From contig NZ_CP107913.1 of the NCBI RefSeq assembly GCF_036014115.1, forward strand, positions 4,759,001 to 4,823,000: 64,000 nucleotides of DNA, given 5' to 3'. Made by a program: the position numbers and the translations under genes. This DNA comes from Streptomyces sp. NBC_00448 (GTDB lineage Bacteria > Actinomycetota > Actinomycetes > Streptomycetales > Streptomycetaceae). Of this stretch, positions 48,451 to 55,058 are shown in pieces. A model generated the notes under the pieces. The model was not told where the DNA came from, did not search any database, and was given only the letters and a program-made list of their open reading frames with translations. Within the stretch, counting starts at the first letter, position 1; every line of letters starts with the position of its first letter.

Positions 48451-49697
48451 TCGTCTTCCGCTTCTGCTGGATCGGCCGGCTTGACCACCGACCACTGGGT
48501 GACCGGCATCGCCTGACGCCAGCCGGTGAAGGCGCCGACGGGTGCGGCGTGGGCGACGGAGAGCCGTACGAGGTCGCCGCCGCGGCGGCGGTAGTGGGCG
48601 GCGAGCAGCGCCTCGGACTCCAGGGTGACGGTGTTGGCCACGAGCCGGCCCCCCGCGGGGAGCGCGTCCCAGCAGGCGTCGAGGAGGCCGGGCGCGGTGA
48701 GGCCGCCGCCGACGAAGACCGCGTCGGGAGACGGGAGTTCGGCCAGTGCGGCGGGCGCTGCGCCGGTGACGACCCGCAGCGCGGGCACCCCGAGCCGTGC
48801 GGCGTTGGCGGTGATCCGGGCGGCCCGTACCGGATCGCGCTCGACACCGACCGCGCGGCAGGAGGGGTGCGTACGCATCCACTCGATCGCGATCGAGCCG
48901 GAGCCGCCGCCGACGTCCCAGAGCAGTTCGCCGGGCGCGGGGGCGAGCGCGGCCAGCGTGACGGCGCGGACATGGCGCTTGGTGAGCTGCCCGTCGTGGT
49001 CGTAGCTCTCGTCCGGCAGCCCGGGCACCGCGCCGAGCCGCCGCGCGTCCGGGGCGCGGCGGCACTCGACGGCGACGACGTTGAGCGGGTCGCCGGGTGC
49101 GTGCGCCCAGCCGTCGGCGGTGCCGTCGGCCGCGACGCGCTCGCGGGCGCCGCCCAGTTGCTCCAGCACCCGCAGCCGGCTGGGCCCGAAGCCGCGGTCG
49201 CGCAGCAGCGCGGCGACCTCGCCGGGGGTGGCGGCGCCCGCGCTGAGCACGATCAGCCGGCGGCCGTGGTGCAAGGCCGCGGCCAGGGCCGCCGCCGGGC
49301 GGCCGACGAGCGTGACCACCGCGGTGTCCTCGACCGGCCAGCCGAGCCGGGCGCAGGCGTAGGAGACCGACGAGGGGTGCGGCAGCACCCGCAGCGCGTC
49401 CGCGCCGAGCACCTCCGCCAGGGCCCGGCCGATGCCGTGGAAGAACGGGTCGCCGCTGGCCAGCACGGCGATCGCGCGGCCGGCGTGCGCGGCGAGCAGC
49501 GCGGGCACGGCGGGCCGCAGCGGCGAGGGCCACGGCACCCGCTGCCCGGCGCACTCCGGTGGCAGCAGGTCGAGTTGGCGCGGGCCGCCGATCAGCGTGT
49601 GCGCGGCGCGCAGCGCGGCACGGGACGCCTCGGGCAGCCCGTCCCAGCCGTCGGCGCCGATGCCGACGACGGTCACCGGGGTGGGGGCGGAGCTCAC
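48447..49697 (-). CDS. cobL: Precorrin-6Y C5,15-methyltransferase (decarboxylating) CobL
   Basis: A 416-residue bifunctional enzyme. The N-terminal half is CbiE-like (Val-Val-Gly-Ile-Gly-Ala-Asp-Gly, Val-Leu-Ala-Ser-Gly-Asp-Pro-Phe-Phe-His-Gly) and the C-terminal half from about residue 225 is CbiT-like (Leu-Thr-Lys-Arg-His-Val-Arg, Leu-Leu-Trp-Asp-Val-Gly-Gly-Gly-Ser-Gly-Ser). Together they methylate C5 and C15 and remove the C12 acetate carboxyl. ATG at 49697 (on the minus strand); coupled to cobM downstream. Confidence 0.95.
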   Translation of the reverse strand: MSSAPTPVTVVGIGADGWDGLPEASRAALRAAHTLIGGPRQLDLLPPECAGQRVPWPSPLRPAVPALLAAHAGRAIAVLASGDPFFHGIGRALAEVLGADALRVLPHPSSVSYACARLGWPVEDTAVVTLVGRPAAALAAALHHGRRLIVLSAGAATPGEVAALLRDRGFGPSRLRVLEQLGGARERVAADGTADGWAHAPGDPLNVVAVECRRAPDARRLGAVPGLPDESYDHDGQLTKRHVRAVTLAALAPAPGELLWDVGGGSGSIAIEWMRTHPSCRAVGVERDPVRAARITANAARLGVPALRVVTGAAPAALAELPSPDAVFVGGGLTAPGLLDACWDALPAGGRLVANTVTLESEALLAAHYRRRGGDLVRLSVAHAAPVGAFTGWRQAMPVTQWSVVKPADPAEAEDE

Positions 49698-49854
49698 GCG
49701 GACACCTCGGGTCGGGGAAGCGGCAGGTCAGCAGGACCTTACCGACCTGCCGCGGACCCCGGCCCGCCGGGTGCACCGGGCCCGCGGCCCCACGGTCCGC
49801 CGCCAGGAGCACCTGCGCTTCCGCCCGCGATGCCCCACGCGGTCCTGCCTGCGG

Positions 49855-50427
49855 CTACGCCCTCGGCTGCGGCCCGAGGCCGTAGGTGAGGTAGGCGAAC
49901 TGGCCGAACTGCTCGACCGCGGTCAGGGTGAGCCGGTCCGACTCCAGCCGACGCGGCAGCAGCGGGGCGCCGCCGGTCAGGATGACCGGTGCGACGCCGA
50001 GCACCAGCTCGTCCAGCACTCCCGCGTCGGCGAACTGCCCCGCCAGCTCGCCGCCGCCGACCAGCCAGATCGTACGGTCGCCGGCGGCCGCGGCCATCGC
50101 GTCGTGGACCGGCCGGACGTCGCCGCGCACGAAGGTGATGTCGATGCCGGGCACGGCCGGCAGCTCCCGGTGGGTGAACACCCAGCACGGCGTGTCGCCG
50201 TACCAGCTGCGCCACTTCTCGGGCCGCCGCAGCATCTCCTCGTGCTCCAGCATCCACTCGTAGGTGGTGGCGCCGAGGGCGAAGGCGCCCACGGTCTCGA
50301 AGAACACGGGGAAACGGGCCCCGCCCTCCCCGCCGTGGTCGGCCGTGAAGAGCCAGTCGAGCGAGCCGGCCTCGTCCACGATCCTGCCGTCGATGCTCGT
50401 CGCGGTGAAGTACGTCGTCCTGGGCAT
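49855..50427 (-). CDS. Dihydrofolate reductase-like (RibD C-terminal) family protein
   Basis: A 190-residue protein with the RibD-C/DHFR fold: Phe-Thr-Ala-Thr-Ser-Ile-Asp-Gly-Arg-Ile near the start, Leu-Gly-Ala-Thr-Thr-Tyr-Glu-Trp-Met and the nucleotide-binding Trp-Leu-Val-Gly-Gly-Gly-Glu-Leu. The family reduces pterin- or flavin-related substrates with NADPH, but most actinobacterial members are uncharacterised. ATG at 50427. Single gene between cob and the rodlin/chaplin genes. Confidence 0.9.
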   Translation of the reverse strand: MPRTTYFTATSIDGRIVDEAGSLDWLFTADHGGEGGARFPVFFETVGAFALGATTYEWMLEHEEMLRRPEKWRSWYGDTPCWVFTHRELPAVPGIDITFVRGDVRPVHDAMAAAAGDRTIWLVGGGELAGQFADAGVLDELVLGVAPVILTGGAPLLPRRLESDRLTLTAVEQFGQFAYLTYGLGPQPRA

Positions 50428-50468
50428 CGCCTCACCGTAGCGGCGGGCACTGACAGCGGGGCATGCCG

Positions 50469-50505
50469 ACGGGCCGCCGGCGAGGGGGGAAGGCCGGCGG
50501 CCCGT
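50469..50505 (-). terminator. Terminator of the first rodlin gene
   Basis: ACGGGCCGCCGGC (50469-50481) pairs perfectly over 13 bp with 50493-50505 around an 11-base purine loop, 76 bases past the rodlin stop on the minus strand. Confidence 0.75.
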
Positions 50506-50580
50506 GCGGGGTGGAGCAGGCCGGTTCGGCTCGCGGGGCGAGCGTCACCGGCCGATGGCCGGGGAGCGGCCGGGGGTGGC

Positions 50581-50991
50581 TCAGTGGTTGGCCACACCGT
50601 TGCCGGAGAGCACCGGGATGTTGCTGAGCACGTGCGAGAGCGGCTCGTCGCCCTGCGCCTGGGTGGAGTTCTCGGTGCACTGCTGGTTCTGCGGCGAGGT
50701 CAGCACGTTGACGTCCTGGACGGTGACCGGGATGAGGCCGATCAGCGAGCCGACGTTGGCCTTCACCGGCACGCCGAGGCAGGGCTTGTTCAGGGTGCCC
50801 TGGACCAGGCCGATCTGCGGGCTCTGGGTGCCGCCGGTCTGGGTGTTGCCGTACGCCTGCTCGGCGCCGTTGCCGTTCACCGTGGTGGTGCCCTCATCGT
50901 TGCCGATGGCCATGGCCTGCGGGGCGGCGGTGGCACCGACGGCGACGACGGACGCGGCGAGAGCAGCACCGGCAAGCATCTTCTTGATCAT
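50581..50991 (-). CDS. rdlA: Rodlin (aerial hypha rodlet layer protein)
   Basis: A 136-residue secreted rodlin. Signal peptide residues 1-28 (Met-Ala-Ile-Gly after cleavage near Ala-Met-Ala). Mature motifs are Asn-Lys-Pro-Cys, Gly-Ser-Leu-Ile-Gly-Leu-Ile-Pro-Val-Thr-Val-Gln-Asp and Asn-Gln-Gln-Cys-Thr-Glu-Asn-Ser-Thr-Gln, with two cysteines, and the end Leu-Ser-Gly-Asn-Gly-Val-Ala-Asn-His. Rodlins align chaplin fibrils into rodlets on aerial hyphae and spores. ATG with AAAAAGGAC ribosome binding site. Shares a promoter element with the second rodlin gene at 52954. Confidence 0.95.
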   Translation of the reverse strand: MIKKMLAGAALAASVVAVGATAAPQAMAIGNDEGTTTVNGNGAEQAYGNTQTGGTQSPQIGLVQGTLNKPCLGVPVKANVGSLIGLIPVTVQDVNVLTSPQNQQCTENSTQAQGDEPLSHVLSNIPVLSGNGVANH

Positions 50992-51042
50992 TTTTGTCCT
51001 TTTTTAGGTGCTTGGTGCACTGTTCTGGAAGGTCTGGAGCAA

Positions 51043-51071
51043 TCTGATCAACTGCCTCAACGAGGTTTGGT
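51043..51071 (-). promoter_or_regulatory. Rodlin promoter element, copy 1
   Basis: On the minus strand ACCAA, 14 bases, then GTTGATCAGA, ending 52 bases upstream of the rodlin start codon. The same two blocks with the same 14-base spacing precede the other rodlin gene; block spacing suits a promoter or activator site. Confidence 0.6.
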
Positions 51072-51151
51072 TCCGGCCTTTCACTCCGACGGGGGATAAG
51101 TCGGGCGAGCGGAAAGGACGGAAAAGTCGGGAAGGCAGCAGGTGAGCGGCG

Positions 51152-51490
51152 TCAGCCGAGCGGCAGGCCGTTCGTCGGCAGCCCGCCGAGCAGCGAACCG
51201 GCGGGCAGCCCTCCGGTGGCTTTGGCCAGCCCGGACAGCGCGGAACCCGCGATGTCGGTGCCGTTCTGCGCCGTCTGCAGGGCGGAGCCGACGGGCGTCG
51301 CGTCGGCGATCTTCTGCAGCGGCTGCTCGTTCAGCGCCTGGTCGACACCGCCGTTGATGCTCGTGGGCATCGTCGACATGTTGCCCACAGAGACGGGGGC
51401 GCCGTTGGCGCCCTCGGCAAAGGCGGGTGCGGCCATTCCGGCCGCCATCACCGATCCGGCCACTGCCGCCGCAACCTTTGAGTACTTCAC
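51152..51490 (-). CDS. Small secreted protein without cysteines
   Basis: A 112-residue exported protein. The signal peptide (Met-Lys-Tyr-Ser-Lys-Val-Ala-Ala, cleavage at Ala-Phe-Ala) is nearly identical to that of the short chaplin 1.1 kb away. The 85-residue mature part is Gly, Leu, Ala and Thr rich, with no Cys and no chaplin motif, ending Gly-Leu-Pro-Leu-Gly. Family members in Streptomyces are often labelled ATP-binding protein without support; no nucleotide motif is visible. GTG start after AGGAAAGGG. Its place within the chaplin/rodlin set suggests a surface role. Confidence 0.75.
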   Translation of the reverse strand: MKYSKVAAAVAGSVMAAGMAAPAFAEGANGAPVSVGNMSTMPTSINGGVDQALNEQPLQKIADATPVGSALQTAQNGTDIAGSALSGLAKATGGLPAGSLLGGLPTNGLPLG

Positions 51491-51724
51491 TTGTCACCCT
51501 TTCCTAAGCCGAGAGCCAGCGGCCCCGGCCCTGGGGAGGGCGAGTGCCGCGGGACACCGTCGGACGCCGAAGTCCGGCGCCGTGTACAACGACCACGCCG
51601 ATCCGCAGGCAACGGAAATCACACTGCATCGGCCGACAATCACCCGTACGTGCAGAACAACGGCGCAGTCCTGCTATCAATCACCTTTCCGGGGCACATT
51701 CCTCGATACGCCGCCGGAACGGTT

Positions 51725-52204
51725 TCAGCGCGTCAGGGCCGTGGCGCGCGCCGCCTTCGAGGCCGCGTGGGAGCGTCGGTACAGCAGCGCTCCACCCATG
51801 AGCAAAGCGGCTCCGGCCGCTCCCGCGATGCCGAGCTCGCGGTTGTCCAGCCCGGTCTCCGCCAGCCGCTGGTGCACCACGACAGGCTTGGCCGGGGACA
51901 CGGGGGGGACCTTCTCGGTGCGCGGCGGCGCCTGGGGCGAGGGGGTGGTGGGCGCAGGGGACGCGTCGTTGCGGCAGGAGTTGCCGAACGCCGGGTTCAG
52001 CAGCCCGGCCGCGTCCACGGTGTTGCCGCACGCGTTGATGGGCGCGTGCACCGGGATGTCCACCGAGTTGCCCGACAGGATGCCGGGCGAACCGGCCGCG
52101 GTGCTGTCGCCGCCCGCATCGGCGTGGGCAGCACCTCCCGTCACGGCCAGGACACTGCCCGCGGCAGCAACGGTGAGCAGGCTCCGGCTCAGGATCTGTC
52201 GCAT
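51725..52204 (-). CDS. Chaplin with a single chaplin domain and LAxTG sortase anchor
   Basis: A 159-residue secreted chaplin. Signal peptide to about residue 28, then one chaplin domain (Gly-Ile-Leu-Ser-Gly-Asn, Pro-Val-His-Ala-Pro-Ile-Asn-Ala-Cys-Gly-Asn, Leu-Asn-Pro-Ala-Phe-Gly-Asn-Ser-Cys), a Pro-rich linker and the sorting signal Leu-Ala-Glu-Thr-Gly, a hydrophobic stretch and Arg-Arg. Classic long chaplins ChpA-C have two chaplin domains before the anchor; this has one. Sortase (class E) would join it to peptidoglycan. ATG at 52204 chosen for the GAAGAG five bases upstream; an ATG 18 bases earlier is possible. Confidence 0.93.
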   Translation of the reverse strand: MRQILSRSLLTVAAAGSVLAVTGGAAHADAGGDSTAAGSPGILSGNSVDIPVHAPINACGNTVDAAGLLNPAFGNSCRNDASPAPTTPSPQAPPRTEKVPPVSPAKPVVVHQRLAETGLDNRELGIAGAAGAALLMGGALLYRRSHAASKAARATALTR

Positions 52205-52341
52205 CGACTCTTCTTTCCGCATTGCTACTCAAGAGGCGCGCGGCTCTTCCGCGGCCCCGACAGACGCCCCGGAGCGGTCATCCGTGCTGCACTCCGGGGC
52301 GGTACCTGATCAGGGCGCTGTCACGACCCGTCAGGCAGACG

Positions 52342-52584
52342 TCAGTGGCTGTCGGCGTTGACGCACGTGTTGCCGAACGAGGGGTTCAGCAGCGCGATCA
52401 CGTTGACGGTGTTGCCGCACAGGTTGACCGGCACGTGCACCGGGACCTGGACGACGTTGCCCGACAGCACGCCCGGCGAGCCGGCGGCGACGGCGCCGGC
52501 ACCGGAGCTGGCGAACGCGGGGACGGCGGCACCGGCTGCCATCAGGGTGCCGGCGGCGACCGCTGCGACCTTCGAGTACTTCAC
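52342..52584 (-). CDS. Short chaplin
   Basis: An 80-residue secreted amyloid-forming chaplin. Signal peptide 1-26 (Ala-Phe-Ala), then the chaplin domain: Gly-Val-Leu-Ser-Gly-Asn-Val-Val-Gln-Val-Pro-Val-His-Val-Pro-Val-Asn-Leu-Cys-Gly, Leu-Leu-Asn-Pro-Ser-Phe-Gly-Asn-Thr-Cys. Both cysteines are present, so it is of the disulphide-bonded class (unlike ChpE). Short chaplins lower surface tension and coat aerial hyphae. GTG start at 52584 with AGGAG upstream. Oriented with the long chaplin downstream on the same strand. Confidence 0.95.
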   Translation of the reverse strand: MKYSKVAAVAAGTLMAAGAAVPAFASSGAGAVAAGSPGVLSGNVVQVPVHVPVNLCGNTVNVIALLNPSFGNTCVNADSH

Positions 52585-52825
52585 GGTGGACTCCTTTTCC
52601 GGAAACGGCGTCGTGCACCGCCACGGCTTTCGTGACGGCCCGCCGGGCAATTCCACGCCCGAGCACACCGCTGCCGACCGGACCAACGACCGCCCTGGTG
52701 TCGAGGAAACTCCCCGATCGCCACCGGGGCACACTATCCACCCGAATGGGCGGTGTAACTCACCGAAATCCCGGAAACCCGCGCCGCCCCCATTCCGCCC
52801 GGGCCGTTCGCTTTTCCCCACGGCG

Positions 52826-52869
52826 ACGGCCCCGGTCCGCCCGACGGAGACATCGGGGGCCGGGGCCGT
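52826..52869 (-). terminator. Terminator of the second rodlin gene
   Basis: ACGGCCCCGG (52826-52835) pairs perfectly with CCGGGGCCGT (52860-52869); loop 24 bases. It begins 85 bases after the rodlin stop on the minus strand. Confidence 0.5.
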
Positions 52870-52953
52870 ACACGACCGAACAAGGCCGGAGCGAGCCGGT
52901 CATGAACCGGTCGTAAGCGGGTCGCGATCAGGTCGGCGGCGTAAGCGCGCCGA

Positions 52954-53364
52954 TCAGTGGTTGGCCGCGCCGTTGCCGGACAGGATCGGCAGGCCGTCCA
53001 GGATGTGCGAGAGCGGTTCGTCACCCTGCGACTGGGTGGAGTTCTCGGTGCACTGCTGGTTCTGCGGCGACGTCAGCACGTTGAGGTCCTGGACGCTGAC
53101 CGGCACGACACCGATGAGCGAGCCGAGGTTCGCCTTGGCCGGCAGGGCGATGCAGGGCTTGTTGAGCGAACCCTGGATCAGCGCGAACGACGGGCTCATC
53201 ACACCGCTGGTGTAGGTGTTGCCGTAGTTCTGCTCGGAGCCGTTGCCGTTGGCGGTGGTGGTGCCGTGGTCGTCGCCGATGGCCATCGCGCCGGGGGCGA
53301 CCGTCGCGGAGACACCCGCGAGCGAGGCCGCGACGGCGGCCGTGGCGAGGATCTTCTTGATCAC
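52954..53364 (-). CDS. rdlB: Rodlin (second copy)
   Basis: A 136-residue paralogue of the rodlin at 50581 with the same length, signal peptide type (Met-Ile-Lys-Lys start), Asn-Lys-Pro-Cys, Val-Gln-Asp-Leu-Asn-Val-Leu-Thr-Ser-Pro-Gln-Asn-Gln-Gln-Cys and C-terminal Ser-Gly-Asn-Gly-Ala-Ala-Asn-His. The second half is nearly identical between the copies while the middle differs. Paired rodlins RdlA and RdlB are needed together for rodlets in S. coelicolor. Here, however, the pair is separated by two chaplins and a further secreted gene. ATG with AGAAGGACC ribosome binding site. Confidence 0.95.
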   Translation of the reverse strand: MIKKILATAAVAASLAGVSATVAPGAMAIGDDHGTTTANGNGSEQNYGNTYTSGVMSPSFALIQGSLNKPCIALPAKANLGSLIGVVPVSVQDLNVLTSPQNQQCTENSTQSQGDEPLSHILDGLPILSGNGAANH

Positions 53365-53807
53365 GATAGGTCCTTCTGGGAAGAGAGGGTGGCCCCGGTA
53401 CCAGGGCCAGTCTGATCAACAGCGCGACAGCCGGTTGGTAATGAACCTTCACCCGAACGGATCGCCCCGGTCACCGTGCGGGACGCATTCCCTCACAAGG
53501 GTGATTGCCGATCTCCGATGCTGACACCCCGTCGCGTGGGTGAAATCCGATGGTCATAAGAAACGGCCAGCTCAGAGCGACTGCCGGCGGCGCCGCGCGT
53601 CCTGCGCGAGTTACCCGGGGTCGTCTGCGACCGTGCTGTGAGAATTCAGAGCGATTACCTGACAGGCACCGCATTCGTTGAGTGCACGCGGCCCGTTGAT
53701 CAAGGTTGGTCCAGCGCTCCGGGCGATCCGCCGGAGCCGATCGCCGGGCCGTGGTACCGACCGGACTTCGGACTTCCCCGGGTCCCGGAGAGAGGGAACG
53801 GCGCGCG
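53365..53807. other. Intergenic region between rodlin and exopolysaccharide operon
   Basis: 443 bases between divergent transcription units. No gene supported. It contains the rodlin promoter element at 53411-53439 and must contain the promoter of the exopolysaccharide operon; a GGAGAGAGGGAA ribosome binding site precedes 53808. Confidence 0.6.
53411..53439 (-). promoter_or_regulatory. Rodlin promoter element, copy 2
   Basis: ACCAA, 14 bases, GTTGATCAGA on the minus strand, ending 47 bases before the start codon of the second rodlin gene; same blocks and spacing as at 51043-51071. Confidence 0.6.
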
Positions 53808-55058
53808 ATGCCGCAAGACCATGACGACCAGGCCCCGTTGACGACGGGGACCGCAGCGGCCGGGGAAGCCCGGCTCGAGGGGCTGACGGTGCTGCACGTC
53901 GCGCAGCCGGTGGACGGCGGGGTGGCCCGTGTCGTCGCCGACCTGGTGCGCGCGCAGGCCGCGCGGGGCGCACGGGTCGTGGTGGCCTGCCCGCCCGGCG
54001 GCGGCCTCGGACCGGCCGCCGCCGACGGTGGCGCCGAGGTGGTGGCCTGGCCCGCCCGCCGTGCGCCCGGCCGCTCGCTGCCCACCGAGGTACGGTCCCT
54101 CGCCCGGGTGATCCGCGCGGTCGGCCCCGACCTGCTGCACCTGCACAGCTCCAAGGCGGGGCTGGCCGGCCGGCTGGCGGCCCGGGGCCGTGTCCCCACC
54201 GTCTTCCAGCCGCACGCCTGGTCCTATGACGCGGTGTCCGGCCCGACCGCCTGGGCGGTGCTGCGCTGGGAACGCGCCGCCACCCGCTGGACGCACCGCG
54301 TGCTGTGCGTCAGCGGCGCCGAGCGCGACTCAGGGGTCCGGCACGGGGTGCGCGCCGCGTGGGCGGTGGTGCCCAACGGCATCGACACCGAGCACTTCCG
54401 GCCGCCGCTGCGGCCGGCCTCCGCGCGGGAGGCGCTGCCCGCGCTCGCGGACCTCGGCGCCGACGCGCCCGTGGCGGTCTGCGTCGGGCGGTTGTGCCCG
54501 CAGAAGGGACAGGACGTCCTGCTGCGGGCGTGGCCCGTGGTGACCGCGCGGCTGCCCGCCGCCCGGCTGGTGCTGGTCGGCGACGGCCCGGACCGGCAGC
54601 GGCTGGTGGGCGACGCGCCGCCGGGTGTGCTGTTCGCCGGGAACGCGGCCGACCCGCTGCCCTGGTACCAGGCCGCCGACGTCGTGGTGCAGCCCTCCCG
54701 GTGGGAGGGGATGGCGCTGGCGCCGCTGGAGGCGATGGCGTGCGCGCGGCCGGTGGTGGCCACCGACGTCGACGGCGCCCGGGAGAGCGTGCCGGCCGCC
54801 GACACCGAGCTGTGCGTCGTGCCGCCGGGCGAACCGGCGGCGCTCGCTGCCGCGTTGCTGCGGCTGCTCACCGACCCGGCGACCCGTACCGCCGCCGGCC
54901 TGCGGGCCCTCGCCCACGTCCGCGCGCACCACGACGCACGCGTGTCCTCGGCGGCCGTCGGCGCGCTCTACACGGCCCTCGTACCGCACCCGGCGCGGCC
55001 CGGCGCGACCTCCCCGGCCACCCACCCGGACCGCGAGGTCGAGGTGCCCGCCCGGTGA
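53808..55058 (+). CDS. Glycosyltransferase family 4
   Basis: A 416-residue GT-B fold glycosyltransferase. The N-terminal domain starts at Leu-Thr-Val-Leu-His-Val-Ala-Gln-Pro-Val-Asp-Gly-Gly-Val-Ala-Arg-Val; the C-terminal donor site has Cys-Val-Gly-Arg-Leu-Cys-Pro-Gln-Lys-Gly and the Glu-X7-Glu motif in Trp-Glu-Gly-Met-Ala-Leu-Ala-Pro-Leu-Glu. It probably adds a sugar to an undecaprenyl-linked repeat unit. First gene of an operon of at least eight; its stop overlaps the next start as GTGA. Confidence 0.93.
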   Translation: MPQDHDDQAPLTTGTAAAGEARLEGLTVLHVAQPVDGGVARVVADLVRAQAARGARVVVACPPGGGLGPAAADGGAEVVAWPARRAPGRSLPTEVRSLARVIRAVGPDLLHLHSSKAGLAGRLAARGRVPTVFQPHAWSYDAVSGPTAWAVLRWERAATRWTHRVLCVSGAERDSGVRHGVRAAWAVVPNGIDTEHFRPPLRPASAREALPALADLGADAPVAVCVGRLCPQKGQDVLLRAWPVVTARLPAARLVLVGDGPDRQRLVGDAPPGVLFAGNAADPLPWYQAADVVVQPSRWEGMALAPLEAMACARPVVATDVDGARESVPAADTELCVVPPGEPAALAAALLRLLTDPATRTAAGLRALAHVRAHHDARVSSAAVGALYTALVPHPARPGATSPATHPDREVEVPAR

